From positions 77,086,085-77,150,084 of the forward strand of contig CM051458.1 of the NCBI GenBank assembly GCA_028274465.1: a stretch of 64,000 nt of DNA. The letters run 5' to 3'. Position numbers and translations under genes: made by a program. This document shows, piece by piece, positions 32,885 through 45,238 of this stretch (position 1 is its first letter; each line of letters opens with the position of its first letter). Under the pieces are notes generated by a model that was not told the origin of the DNA, made no database searches, and saw nothing but the letters and a program-made list of their open reading frames with translations. Origin of the DNA: Plantago ovata (lineage: Eukaryota > Streptophyta > Magnoliopsida > Lamiales > Plantaginaceae).

Positions 32885-33708
32885 TGTTGAAGGGTAGTTC
32901 GTGCTTCCTCTTAAATTCGTACTAAACCGTCACAGGATACTACTTAGGTCTTATTTATGTAGTCTTCCTATGACAGGAGTAGGTATCCTTCATGTAGCTT
33001 CCTCGTACCTGAAAGAGACTGGATGGGGGGTTAGTACCTCGTGCCCGGTCTGTCAAGGATCAGACCGGAGGGACGACTTTACGTGTAGGGAGTTGAAGGG
33101 CTTCCCTAGTAAGAGTAGTAAATGTGGTAGGTGAGAGCTATGATTGCTTACTTATGAATTATGAATGAGTCCTCTTATATACTTATAGTATTTTATTGTC
33201 ACTTTATGTAGGATCGTGACAAGTGTCCGGCTGAGATCGAAGCCTCCTTTGGCCCAAGCCCATTAAAGAGGTCCATGGGCTTTGACCCAAACATCTTGAC
33301 TAAGATTTGCAGGGCATTATTGACTTTTCAGGTCTCATGGAATATTCTAGAAGGCGGGCCCCATAGGGACCGACCATGGGTGGTCGACCTGGGTCCTCGT
33401 GCCTTCCTCTAATATTAATGGTTCGAGTAGTACTCTGCCTAGCCTCCTTTGGAGGGTGTCACCTTGACGTAAGGTCCTCCTCGAGCCCTAGAGATGCTCC
33501 TCGCGTCCCACTTATCTCTTGTCCTTGTAGTGAACATATCTTGAGGGTCGACCTCACAGTGATGGTCGGACCATATGTTGTTCGAGCCACACTTAAGTGA
33601 CATACTTGGGTGTGGTCGTGCCCCTTGAGGGACGGCCCTTGATGTCTCGTCGCGCTCTTAAATCGCTCCAGTTCGTACATGCGGACTGGACATATTTTAA
33701 CACCAACA
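32885..33708 (-). repeat. 5' LTR of the Tat-type Gypsy element
   Basis: Pairs with 9517-10334. Starts TGTTGAAG and ends CACCAACA on plus. Confidence 0.9.
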
Positions 33709-33944
33709 TAAACTTTAAACTTTGTATTTTTATCCATTGATCAACATTAGCACCTAAGGATTAAGGAATAATAAGGATCACAAAACACAAAATGTATCCC
33801 ACTCTTATAAGGTGTTTATTTCTCCTTTGTATGTACAATCTATATTTCTATTTTCATGTAGTATATGCTATAACACCAAATTCATAAAATCTTTACAGTT
33901 TGGATAAAAATATGTGAGAAGTTACTATGTACTCCTACACTACC
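33709..33944 (-). other. 3' untranslated region of the ABC1 kinase gene
   Basis: Only about 240 bases separate the ABC1 kinase stop codon from the Gypsy LTR. The sequence is AT-rich with minus-strand AATAAA-like signals near 33830, so the LTR may contribute to transcript ending. Confidence 0.4.
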
Positions 33945-36900
33945 TTACTGGTAGATGTTTCTATTTCTTTGATCAGCAACAATAGTGACCCTCTGATCCC
34001 TCAGCATGTTCAGATTTGGGGCCAGGAGTCGCGTGTATCGATCAAAGTAAAGAAGCTGTTTCATGAGAAGTGCAAACTCCCGGGGAAATCTCAATCCATA
34101 TGATTCACTAACTCGTACCTGTCAAACATAAGGCCAATTATGCTGGGAACTTTCAATTAAATTTCTGACACTTGAATTTAAAGCATACTTGCACTGATTT
34201 GAGAGATGCAAAATGGGTAAACAAGATTCAGGTATATTTGTTCTACTAGAGCAAGGAGTGACCAATTATACTGTTTAGTGCATCTAGTTGATATTCAGAT
34301 TATTGAACTACCATCAAGTAGAATAGGTTATCAAATCGTAAACACGTCAGAAGAGAACATAATTAAGGAGCATCCGATAAATCACTAACAAAACATTTAA
34401 GCAGAACCATAGAGACAGTTCTTACCAGATCCAGAAATAGTGCATTCATCTGTCTTTCATCAACAACAAGATTGGCAGAAACTGCAGTTGCATTGGTGCT
34501 TGGTTCCCTGGCTGCAGCAACAATGATTTCTGTATCCAAATCCTGTTCATATAAACCATAATGGGCTTAGTTTGATATCCATTGAATCTCTTTCAGAAAC
34601 ACATGAGACACAAACATTTATGATTTTCATTCTCTCTGAACATATGTAGCAGACTAGCACGTATATCATCCTTAGTGATAATAGTTGGTAATATTTCCTA
34701 CCCAGATTCCATTTTGGCCAGCCAGAATGAGCTAGACCCAAGGGCTGAACAGTCCTGGCCGACCAAGATCTAGGAAATCTTTAAAGAGACTTGAGGGTCG
34801 TGGAAGGCGAGTCATAATCTGTAGAGACTTGTCACTCTTTTATGGTTTGTCTATCAATCATTCGGTATAAATAGCACACATTCCCAGGCATTTATCCCTC
34901 CCTCTCTCATAACACTGAGGCCTGAGCGACTGAGGCTACCAAAAATTCACTTTTGGCCTTCATCACTTAGCATTGAATAAAGGACTTAAGCAGTGAAGTT
35001 ACTACTGTAGTTGAAATTCACTTAAAATACTAATCAATAGAATGCTGCAATCAAGTTAGTTTTCAGTTTGTTGCTTAAAGTCAGGTATGCATATGCTAAT
35101 AGTAAATGGCATTGCTAAATCAAACAGGAACTCAACTACCACATCTAAGTTTTGCATAGTTCTTAAAAGAAACCCACGGTATAATGAACACAAAGTACTT
35201 GCCTGGAGAGAGGAAAATATTTTTTCCAAATCTCTTGCAAAAGCCTTAGAATCCACATTTTGGCTCGTAGCACCCATGTCAATTAAGGAAGAAGCCATGG
35301 ATTCATATTCTTCAGTTGCCAGTGATGATAGAAATGTCTCCATTGCAGACCATGTTTTTGGAGATATACGCCCAACAATTCCTATTTACATATAATATAG
35401 AATTATCACTCAGCATTCAGATGGGACAAAATACGACACCATCTTTAAGTTTAACCTTTGAAGCAACTCGGTGCATATTGCAGGATGTAACCAAATTTCT
35501 CTAATCCAATTCTTTAGGACAGAGATTATGTACTTACACAAGTTAACATATTATAAACTACTATCAATGAAAAGTTACAGAGGAAAGAAAAGGTATGCAT
35601 ACCAAAGTCAAGAAACCCAATGCGGCCATCACGTAGCAACCATAGGTTTCCTGCATGTACATCCGCATGAAAGGTTTCACATCCAAGCAAACTACCAAAC
35701 CTGAAGAATTGTATAAACATACAAATATAAGTTAGATATTCAGAGAGTAAACTAAGTTTATAATTGAGGTCAAGTTATGATTCATGTCACACCAGACATT
35801 TAAGGCAGTTATAAGACTAGTCTCTGGGTTTGAAACAAGTGAGTTGATCGAGTTCAAATCTGTCAGAGGAACTCCATAAAGCCTCTCCATTGTTAATACT
35901 CTTCTACTAGTGTACTGCTGGTACACTTTTGGAGCCGTAGCCTGCCTAGTGAGTCCCATAGCTTCCAAATATCTTCTAAAAGACTCAACATTTGTAGCTT
36001 CCTTCTTAAAGTCAACTTCTTCAAGCATCGATTCCCTGATGTCCTTGACAATAGCCACCTACATTTGAACCTCGGCGTCAGAAGACGAGGCAATCTAATA
36101 TCCAATAGTAAAATGAGGAAAAAGAAACTAAAATAAATACATAAAAAGGAGAAAACAACAAAGCAATACTGTAGTAGTGTAGTATATTTAGATAGAATAG
36201 CAGTTGATTACTTCATGACACACGAGATGACAGATAGAATTACAAGTAACTCGTACTTAATTGAAGAACGCACACATGCTTCAGGAAAAACCGGGCTTCC
36301 GTAGATTAATAAAGTAGCAACAGGGAAGAAAAAGTAAATTCTTGGTCTGTCAAAATAAATGCTCTAATTCACACAGACAATAACTTAAACCATACCAGAG
36401 ATGCCCGGCTAAGGTCAGGGCTCAAGAATTCCAAGATGCGTGCCACAATATACACAAAATTCAAATCTGCAACTAAGATATCTTCTATTCCTGGTTTTAG
36501 GACCTTTATCACTACATCTTCCTGAGTTCCCCTTAACCTGGCACCATGAACCTGAAAAATTAATATGTGCATCTTAAGACGTGTAAACATTTGGATCATT
36601 TTACCTACACACTTTTATCTGCACAAATAGAAAAGAAGTCCGTGAAAGGAGCAAACAATGCAAACCTGTGCTATCGAAGCAGAAGCTAAAGGCGTGGGAT
36701 CAACATACTCAAAAACAGTATCAATCGGTTTGCCTAATTCTTCACGCAGAATTGATTGAATCTCTTGGAATGGAACTGAAGGAGCTCTGTCAAAACAGTA
36801 CTGGAATTCTTCGACATATTCTGGAGGAAATAATGTAGGTGCAGATGCTATGAACTGCATATTGGGTTTACAGGATGAGTAAGAGGACAACATCTGCTAG

Positions 36901-38119
36901 AGTATGTGACATTGGCTTTGAGAATTTTTAGATTCAATTATTCAACAGCAATGTTGTATGCAAAACATGACCAATGAGGATAACTCTCACATAGAACAAG
37001 ATATTATGCAAGCAATACCCTTACCTGACCTAATTTGATATATGTTGCACCCAGGCGTTCAAATAATTTTCTCAAATACACCGGCGAGGTTAGTCCAAGC
37101 TGCAATTCAGTAGCCAATCCACTCGAGGTATTTGCTGCCTGAACAGGTTCAAAAGTATACAATCCATATCATCGTCCACAGGATAGTGTACAGGAAAATG
37201 ATGTAAACTTAGTTTCTCTCTAGCTTTTCTATGCCAAAATCATAAAGATGTGTTACGAAAATGGATTTTCAAACAATTGTAGCAATTAGCAAATACCGGT
37301 ACACAGATGAACTTTATAAATAGGAAGCAGACAACTAGACAAGGCACGCACTTAACAACCGCATAGTACTTTGTTCATTTTTAATCAGGACTAACATGTG
37401 AGCATCATAGGCAATAAAAACATCACAGGCAAAATGATTATCTGAGTCTCTACCTTGGAAGCATCGGTCAGCCACTCACTACCGACACCAAGGACTGCTT
37501 GGATCCCTTGAGCTAACCTCAGCGCCCCACGAGGACCGGTGTTTATAGATGTTTGGATTATATCCTCTACCAGTTTTGGCAACTTGTCAATTCCATCTAA
37601 CATCCAAAAATTAATACATAAAATAAGCATAAATTACAAAAACTCAAACTCATAGATAGATGTGGTGTATATGTAGTCATTAAATTAATTCTCCAATACA
37701 AAATGACCAAAATAAGGTCACACAGAAATGCAATCACCGCCAATTACGAAATTATCGAAATGAATAGACCTAAATCAGTAACAATTGCAAAATTAAGCTA
37801 TCCTGAATATATGAGTATTTTATTATTATTATTACCTTGAAGGCGAGTGGTCAAAATATCCGGCGATTGAGAGTAACGCGCGAACACGGAAAAGCTATTA
37901 CGGCTGTGTTTGAGTTTCCTGGTGGATATTCTCATGGAAGATAGAGGAAACTGAGATTATACAATAACAAAGTCAAGTCAACAACAATTTAATAACTAGT
38001 AGAAACAGGAACAGGATAGTTGAGGAAATTGATTGGTGAAGTTGAAGAACCTGAGAGTGATGAAGTAGAGGTAATCGGCCATGAGAGAAGCTTCTCAGTG
38101 CTGATATTCCTGATGACAT
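33945..38119 (-). CDS. ABC1/UbiB-family atypical protein kinase (ABC1K), organellar
   Basis: Eleven coding exons on minus: 38119-38051, 37950-37836, 37596-37454, 37138-37025, 36854-36666, 36551-36396, 36058-35793, 35700-35603, 35381-35203, 34542-34426, 34118-33945. The sum is 1620 bases, 539 residues, with an intact frame. Family motifs are complete: KLGQ (144-147, the KxGQ motif), the Ala/Ser loop ASASIAQ (204-210) with VIKV Lys226, EEVDFKKEA, HADVHAGN (362-369) and LDFG (381-384). The N-terminus is rich in Ser, Arg and His with almost no acidic residues, as in plastid or mitochondrial targeting peptides. Plant ABC1Ks sit mostly in plastoglobules or mitochondria and regulate prenyl-lipid and quinone metabolism; the exact member is not settled. 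All introns are GT-AG except the one after exon 9, which has a GC donor (CAG then GCAAGT); the frame is kept only with that site. Confidence 0.93.
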
Positions 38120-38370
38120 TTGTTACCGATCGATTGCTAATGTATTATTCGATGGAGTTTGTTTCTTCACCGGTGAAGAAGTAAAAGATGACGAAGTGAA
38201 GAAACAGAGCCTTGGCGAGAGGAACTTGAATAAACGGTGTCGTTTTGTGCTATGGAGGAATGGTGAATTTTAAATGGCCACGTGTTGTGTTATCAACGGC
38301 TGATTCTGTAAGCCATGTTTGGATGGATCCTTCTTTATGAATTCAACTGAACTTATTTAAGTACTAGGAC
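38120..38370 (-). promoter_or_regulatory. Upstream region of the ABC1 kinase gene
   Basis: Presumed promoter and leader; no clear TATA box. The 150 bases next to the start codon are purine-rich on plus, thus pyrimidine-rich in the transcript sense, as usual for plant leaders. Confidence 0.4.
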
Positions 38371-38990
38371 TTGCATCGTACACCTGTGAAGCGTTCTTCT
38401 TGTTATAATTTATTTTGTTAATGTTCATCCAATCTTTCCATAGATAGGATATGTACCCTTCCATTTATGATATTCATAATATTTTAATTTTTTAATTGTT
38501 ATGTAACCATCATTAACTAAGTTATTAAATAATTATTTAACCAAGTATACAAAACCATATGCTATAACTATTTGATATTTTATCTCTTTCCAATGTGAAG
38601 AGTTTTGAAATTAGCACGTTACACGTGCGAAAGCAGTCTCCTTATTACAATTTTTTTTTTCATGTTCACTCAATCTTTGCACGTTACGTTACACGTGCGA
38701 AACGTTCTCTTGTTATAATATCTTTTGTTAATGTTCACTCAATCTTTGCACGTTACGTTACACGTGCGAAACGTTCTCTTGTTATAATATCTTTTGTTAA
38801 TGTTCACTCAATCTTTGCATAGATAGGGTATGTACCCCTGCATTTATTATATTTACAATATTTTAATTGTAATGTAACCATCATTATTATTAAAGAACTA
38901 TTTGAACAAGTATTGTACAAAATCATATGCTATAACTATTTGATATTTTATTTATATTTTCAATGTAAAGAGCTTTGAAATTAGAATAAT
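38371..38990. repeat. Composite tandem repeat with TACACGTGCGAA units
   Basis: A block of about 250 bases (about 38371-38615) recurs at about 38690-38985 (shared pieces: GTTATAAT, TTTTGTTAATGTTCA, CAATCTTT, CATATGCTATAACTATTTGA). Between them a 69-bp unit (TTACACGTGCGAAACGTTCT and following) is repeated at 38686 and 38755, with an older copy at 38619. No coding potential despite an open frame through the repeats. Confidence 0.8.
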
Positions 38991-40541
38991 ATAATACTGT
39001 TAGAGATGTGGACCTATATATAATACTGTATGAGAAAAATACCTATTTGTAATGGGTGAATATTTTTAGCACTTATATGTAATTTTCCTTTTTTCAAAAA
39101 AAAAAAAAAAGGAGAAAAACGTGCTAAATTGGAGAAAAAATAAGAATTGAGAGAGGGGCTACAATCTCTCCTTATTCGCTTATTATTAAATGCTAATAAA
39201 ATACTATTAAGTATATCTGAAATAAAATGATCTGAACTTAATACATCTGAAGTGATCATAATTGAACTGGACTGTCTTCTCATTTTTATTTTTGGTGTTT
39301 TTATATTCCTTACATCTCACTCCAATTTATCAATGTCAAACTAATTTCGACTCTAGCCACAAAGTACAAACTAATTTTAAACTATAATAATAAAATATTA
39401 AATAAAATTATATTATAGTAAAATTTAAGGTTTATATACTTATTTTGTCCCGTCAAATACTTTTCATTTAGTTTTGTTTATTGTTTTTGGATAGTAAATT
39501 ACTCTTATATTATATCGAATAATTTTTTTAGAAAATTATAATAAAATAGTCCAACTTCTGTATTACTTTAATAATTTTGTTTCTACTATATGACTAAGGA
39601 ATAATTTGTGGTTGGAAAAAATCAACAAAAGCAATGAAAAGTTTTGACCTGAACGGAAGGAATATAACTTTATGTACCTGGGCTCAATATTAATTACAAA
39701 TTAGTGATTTTCTAATAGTTTCGTCCAAATTAGTGATTCACGTCAAACTTCATGTAAATTAGTGTCTAAATATGTTAGGACTAAATTAATCCTACATATT
39801 TTAATTAACTTATTTAATATATTCCTAATTCTTACTTTATTTATTTGATTTATACATGCATCCAAAATTCAATTTCTACGTAATAATAGATTTAGAATCG
39901 TATCAAACTCCTTAAATTTTGTTTGTCGACAATTATCCAATTCACTACACATCCAACCCAATTTCCGAGCATCCTAGCAATTCACATGCATTGGCATCTT
40001 CTAATTTCAAACATCACCCAATTTTCAAGCATCCCAACAATTGACAAGAATCAACATCTTTTCATTCTAATCATTCTTACAAATTGATAAACATCTACAT
40101 TTTCTAATCCCAAGCATTCTTACAACTCAAGCGTTACGTGTCTTTAATGTCATCCCATATTATATATAAACAAGCATCACAGGTAGCGTCACCAAAAATA
40201 TCACCGGAATTAATTACGCAAGTAAATACGGTTAAGTGAGAGTGATGATGCTTGATATTTTAATCTGTATTTGACTGATAGCCATCCATTATCGGATCAA
40301 AAATTTAGTTATCCGAGCCCACGATCCAACTTTATTGGACTGAACGGTGTAAAAACACCTCAACCAAATCATGATTTTGAAATTTCCAATTGGGCAAACG
40401 CAAGGAAACTCTATGGATACATTACATACTAGATTAATAACAGATAATAATCAAGACAAAATGTAATGAAGCACCACATATTAAAACTTGAAACGATAAC
40501 TTTTACAAGAATACTACTATTGCTCTTATATTTAATTTAAG
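38991..40541. other. Intergenic spacer with probable MITE remnants
   Basis: AT-rich. An imperfect inverted pair (GTCAAATACTTTTCATTTAG at about 39451 and CAATGAAAAGTTTTGACC at about 39634) bounds about 200 bases and looks like a foldback element. The rest (39700-40500) shows no gene; TCCAAGCATT-like words recur at 39960-40130 as a loose repeat. Confidence 0.45.
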
Positions 40542-40778
40542 TTACACCGTTGGAAAACAAACACAACCAGGCTCCCTGCTAGGTGGAAGTACCAAACATT
40601 TTCCGGACTTACAAGTCGCTTGTCCGCACATCTCTGTCTTACAACGCGCGTCACAAGCCTCGTCCGTACAATCGGCATTAACGATAGTACGCCCATTAAC
40701 ATGATTGTTCTGACTTTGAACAACCATGAACACCACAAATAAAATGAGAAATAGTCTCATGCCACTAAATTTCTCCAT
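40542..40778 (-). CDS. Small secreted cysteine-rich peptide, defensin-like (LCR type)
   Basis: A 78-residue single-exon product. Residues 1-28 form a signal peptide with a hydrophobic core (LFLILFVVFMVV). The mature part has eight cysteines at 37, 42, 46, 51, 56, 61, 72 and 74, ending in CVC, the spacing style of plant defensin-like or low-molecular-weight cysteine-rich peptides, with four disulfides expected. It lacks the long alpha-helix spacing of classical PDF defensins, so the exact subfamily is open. A TATA box lies about 120 bases upstream. Such peptides serve in defence or pollen-pistil signalling; role here unknown. The frame is intact and the start is the only ATG that gives a signal peptide at the N-terminus. 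Confidence 0.8.
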   Translation of the reverse strand: MEKFSGMRLFLILFVVFMVVQSQNNHVNGRTIVNADCTDEACDARCKTEMCGQATCKSGKCLVLPPSREPGCVCFPTV

Positions 40779-40893
40779 TTCTTGATCGAAATTATAGGGT
40801 AATAAACGTTTGTTTTGTTTTGTTTTTTTCGTTTTTTTGTTTTTTTATAAACGTTTGTTTGAATGACTAGTGGAAGTTGTGGAACAAACTCCT

Positions 40894-40903
40894 CCAATTT
40901 ATA
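40894..40903 (-). promoter_or_regulatory. TATA box of the cysteine-rich peptide gene
   Basis: Minus-strand CTATAAATTG lies about 120 bases before the ATG, allowing a leader of about 90 bases. Confidence 0.55.
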
Positions 40904-42110
40904 GACATAGATGAGTGAATTAATCTTGTAATCCATAATAATTTTGAAATCTGATTTTTCACATTTTGAATGTGTCATTAATGTGTGAAATATTACATGG
41001 TAATAGAAATCATAGAAGATGTAGAAACTTTGTGATTTCAACAAGTTTTCTTTTTTTATTCTCTTTTTGGTTTGTTTTTTACTATAATAATCCACCATTT
41101 TATTATATTAGAGACTAGAGAGGTCAAGAAACCAATATTCTTGATATATTGTAATTTGTCAGGTAGGATTGAAAATGTAATTTTGTCATTATAGGCAATT
41201 ATAAGGAAAAGAGAATCAATAATAATTGTTGAAAATAAAAGGGCAATTTTTTTGTTTTTTTGTACTAAATAAAAAGGCAATGGTTATTAACTAAGTTGTG
41301 TCTCCAACTGAAATTTAAAGAAAAAGAAAAAAAAAGGTTATTAAAAATTGCAAGATAGTTCTATTTTCTCTATACACCAAAGTTTTTACCCCTTTTTTTC
41401 TCTTTTCTCTTTTCCAATTTTGACCAGATTATACTAATTAAAACATTTAATAATGTAATTTCATAATATAAATTTATTAAATATTTTTCGGTGTATTTTT
41501 ATACGGAGTATATACTTCTATTAATACTTAAATAATTTATTTTCCTTTAAAATAATTAAATTTACAAACATTTCTATTTACTATTTAATTTTTTTCCTTC
41601 CAAAATTAATGTAGCTACTTGGCACTATTATTAGTATTTTATTTAAAATATCTTTTAATTATATGTGATTAGACCAAATAATTTAGGACAAATCCATAAA
41701 TTTTGACCCAACTGTAGATCGAGTTCGAATCGTGTTGGGCTGGATTTAAATGGGAGAAAATTTCATTTAGTAGAGGATAGTTAATGGGTTAATTTCATAT
41801 ATTACATCTCTAAGATATTTGTATTACATCTAGGTCCCTATTATAGTAACAATTACACTGGAGTACCAAAACATGTATTTCTAATTACATATAAACCCAC
41901 GACTCGATGGAAATCTCACTCCTACCACTTTCAAATTATCAGATTTTGGCGGCAGCCAAACAGCCTCAAGTTATATTTTAAAAAAAGGTTAAAAAAAAAT
42001 TAAAACTAATTATAAATTTTAAAAAATGATTATAAAATGAAAAATAAAGAGCCCTCTGTTACAGAGCTTGCGATCGGAAACTCCACAAAGCTTCCAGATC
42101 GGAAACTCTG
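40904..42110. other. Intergenic spacer
   Basis: AT-rich, no credible gene on either strand. Frames on minus near 40757-41280 are low-complexity Lys/Ile/Phe-rich and extend upstream of the peptide gene. Confidence 0.45.
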
Positions 42111-42177
42111 AACAGAGCTTCCAGATCTGGAAGCTCTGTTGTTACAGAGCTTCCAGCTCTGTTAACGGCATAAGCTT
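42040..42177. repeat. Cluster of CAGAGCTTCCAGATC repeats with a 30-bp perfect palindrome
   Basis: ACAGAGCTTCCAGATC-like words recur about six times in both orientations. The stretch 42111-42140 is a perfect 30-base palindrome centred on AGATCT. It is much more GC-rich than its surroundings. Confidence 0.85.
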
Positions 42178-42289
42178 TTTTTTTCTTTTCTTTTTTCCAG
42201 TTTCTTGAGAAAGATCAAGATATTGTTTTTTATTTAAAATTAGTGTTGGACATTGTTTTCTTTTTGGTTTTAGACAACACTTTTCGTAC

Positions 42290-42440
42290 AATAATCATGT
42301 CCCCCACAAAAAAAGAACCAATGTATAACATCTAAAATAACAATGTCGGACATCTAAAACAACCAAAAAACCATGTCCGACATACAAAACAAATGAATAT
42401 CATGTACAACATACAAAACAAATCATAAACCATGTCTCCA
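42290..42440. repeat. Degenerate CATGTCCGACATACAAAACAA repeats
   Basis: Four or five loose copies of a unit of about 32 bases (AACATGTCNGACATNTAAAACAA type). No coding sense. Confidence 0.6.
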
Positions 42441-43276
42441 TCATAGAACATTTTTGCATGCTATGGAGATAATATATTATTTTAATCGGAGGATTTAAGT
42501 GCAAATAGACAATGTTGGAAAAAAGGGAGACAAATTTGCATAAAGCAACTATCCCCACATGTCCCATTCAATTTTTTAATAATATAATAGGGGTATTTTG
42601 GTAATTTTAATGTGAAAATGGATTTGATGGTAAGGATGGTTTATGCTCATATTAGAGAGTAATCGCATGTTACATGATGGATTGATCGGTAAATGCCCCA
42701 GATATTCCCCAAAAGAGAACCAAACGTAGTTGTAGGAGGCGTTTGGTTTGTAAGAAAAGGCAGACAAAAAACTGTTGCTTTATACATTTTTTTCCATTTG
42801 GTTCGCATAGAAAAGGAAGAAAAGTTTATCGGGCTGCCTGAGAGAATGAAGCCGGGGCAACCTCCTAATTGGTCGAAATCAATGATGTGTCAATTTAGAT
42901 AATTTCATCTTCATTCTCCTTTCTCCCTCGTCTCAGCCGGATAACGCGAATTCTCCCTCCATTATGGACGTGTCTGGTTTGTAAGATAATGGGGGATAAT
43001 TACTGTTCAGGAATACGGAAATTCTGGATAATGAGAGGATAAAGAGAAGGTGGTGCCTGGGATAATTTGGACGGGCAGGGTTGTGATTGGCTGGACTTGT
43101 TGCGCTGGCAAAGGAGATAATTTATCCCGTCGTTCTCTTTCTCCCTCATTTTTGGCCGATAATGGCTATTATTTGTGACACAGGGTGATGTCACCGCTAC
43201 TACCCCACCATGTGCAATCCTCCTTCCTTCCTCAACAAAGACTGTAATACCCTCCCATGACTATATAAGTAGATGG
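42441..43276. other. Spacer with MITE-like words and left part of an LTR interrupted by Copia
   Basis: CGTTTGGTTTGTAAGA (42740) and TGTCTGGTTTGTAAGATAA (42970) are near-copies, as in terminal parts of small elements, but no complete element is definable. The last part (about 43200-43276), with a TATA-like CTATATAAGTAG, is the probable left half of the LTR that continues at 53597. Confidence 0.45.
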
Positions 43277-45238
43277 TGTTAGTAAAATTGAGAAAAATTG
43301 CATCTAAGGCTAAGCAGCGGAAGTTTAAAATTTTTTAATCTCACTAAACTGATATGACTATATTCGTTTATTAAACTAGAAGATATCACTTACGTGTCCT
43401 CCAGTAGATAAGCAAATTCACCGGGTAGCTGTTCCTCAATCTCCAGACAGAGCCTTGCAATCTCCTCGTCCGGCTGGTTGATTTCTTCTTCGTCAAAGAT
43501 GAAATCTTCGTCAACAAAATCTCCAAGATGGCTCATCAACAGGTTGATTACTTCCTTCGACCTTGGTATCCACGGGCAGTGATTTCTATCAAGAACGCTA
43601 GGATGTTCTTCTGTTTATTTTGAGCTAATAGAGAGAGAGAATATTTTCTGACTATCAGAAAGTATTTTACGTATGTTGTGAATGAAGACTATTCTTCTTT
43701 CTTTCTGATTTAGTCAGTAAGTTGGTTCAGAAAATCACGTAAGATTTTACCAAGTAAATCTCATTGACTAGGAGACTTCAAAAGTCATTAACTAACCAAC
43801 AAAGAGATAATAATTAATTATCTCAGTAAAAAACAAAAGGAAGAAGTCAAAACAGAAGAGGAAGAAACGTATGGGGACAGCTGAAAAGTTGTCCCCATAA
43901 TTTCCGTATGGCGCGTGCAATGCACGCGCCATTCACCAACTTACTCGCGTGCCTTGCTGAAGCAGCAGCTGGGCCGGTTGGCCCAGCTGCAGCTTCAACA
44001 TTGCTGGGCCTCTTTGGCCCAACTTCTCTTCCTTAATTGGATCCCAATCCAATTCCGTCCAAGTGAACAAGTCTTCAATTAATTAATTAAATCCAATTTA
44101 AATCATTTAATTATATTTCTAAAATATATTTCACATATAATAAATTAATATTAATCTAATTAATAATAATTCCATTATATATTTTGTATAATAATTTAAT
44201 ATTAATCTAATTAATATTTAATCCAATATACATAGCTCGTTTGTAGAAACATCACCTTGAAGTGTGACCCATAGGGCCTTGCATATTAAGCAACAATCCA
44301 ATTAATGTCATAATAAATTCCTAGACAATTTATCACACAATATTAATATGCAAGGAAGGTTTGTGAGGAAAACAAACCACCTGTAGCGTAAGACACTTTG
44401 ATGATACGGTCCCTTCATTCACGAATACTCGAATGAGTCTAGAATATGGTTATGTGTCTATTCTAATAACTTCATTCATTATCTCTCAATCTTATTAGTC
44501 GATCTATGAATTATGTCCAAATACCATTTCGACATATTCACATACGGGGCCACCGGTTTTGTGATCGCACTAAATATGAGAAGTGAGTATTATCTCCTAG
44601 TATCTATTACGGAGGAATGAATCCTATCTTGGCCCAATCACTCACACCATATGCTTCCTAATGTACCCAACACATGCCGTATCTACCCCACTTTAAGAGT
44701 GCAAGCGTTGCGCATGGTCAAAGTACATTATTCCACATATGATGTAGTATTGGCCTCAAGTCTAAGGACTACTAACATCACCCTACACACCGATACTACC
44801 ATAGACACTTAAATAGCTTTACCAAATGGTTTCTCGGTTGGGTATGCCAACACTCTCCAAAGTGTCCATATGTTCATCATGAATAACCAAGTTCATTCGT
44901 AGCAGTGAGACCTACTACATCCTCGAAGGATCTAATGGAACATATGCTAGCTTCAATCGCATCATTGATATCCCGTATCTCGATGACCTTCAGCTAGTGG
45001 CTTATTTTAGGACTTAATTATTGACACACAAGCTCCCACTAACTTGGTGATTACCTTAAGTCCTTGGGAACATTTTATCGAATAATTCAAACAACCAAAT
45101 AATGTATTCATAAAAATGTAATGCCAATTGTATTTAATAATGTATAAATAAATGAACATAAATAAATAACAATAACTGAATTTGATCAAGTACATATCGT
45201 CCCTATCGTAGGTTGTCTCTAGGACATATATACTTTCA
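43277..45238 (-). repeat. 3' LTR of the Copia element
   Basis: 1962 bases. It contains a 25-base near-perfect palindrome at 43908-43932 (12-base arms ATGGCGCGTGCA) and a hairpin at 43965-43990 (arms GCAGCTGGGCC, loop GGTT). Confidence 0.95.

Larger units (their letters stand above)
9517..33708 (-). mobile_element. Gypsy (Tat-type) LTR retrotransposon, broken, with nested insertions
   Basis: Two homologous LTRs (9517-10334 and 32885-33708) share start TGTTGAAG and end CACCAACA and differ at roughly 45 aligned sites, about 94% identity. At the often used grass rate of 1.3e-8 per site per year this suggests about two million years; the rate for this plant is unknown. Flanks TAAAT and TAAAC agree in 4 of 5 bases. 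The primer binding site is next to the right LTR and the purine tract next to the left one, so it reads on minus. Recognisable parts are gag, protease, reverse transcriptase and an antisense accessory reading frame near the 3' LTR, which some Tat-lineage elements carry. Broken, with more than five breaks. Insertions inside it: CACTA A and an 11.3 kb block with a kinase gene and CACTA C. Confidence 0.85.

Noticed and set aside
38595-38822. 75-codon frame with repeated VHSIFARYVTRAKRSLVIIS
   Set aside because: It only reflects the 69-bp tandem repeat, whose length is a multiple of three.
40757-41280. Lys/Ile-rich frames on minus
   Set aside because: AT-rich low complexity upstream of the cysteine-rich peptide; no domain.
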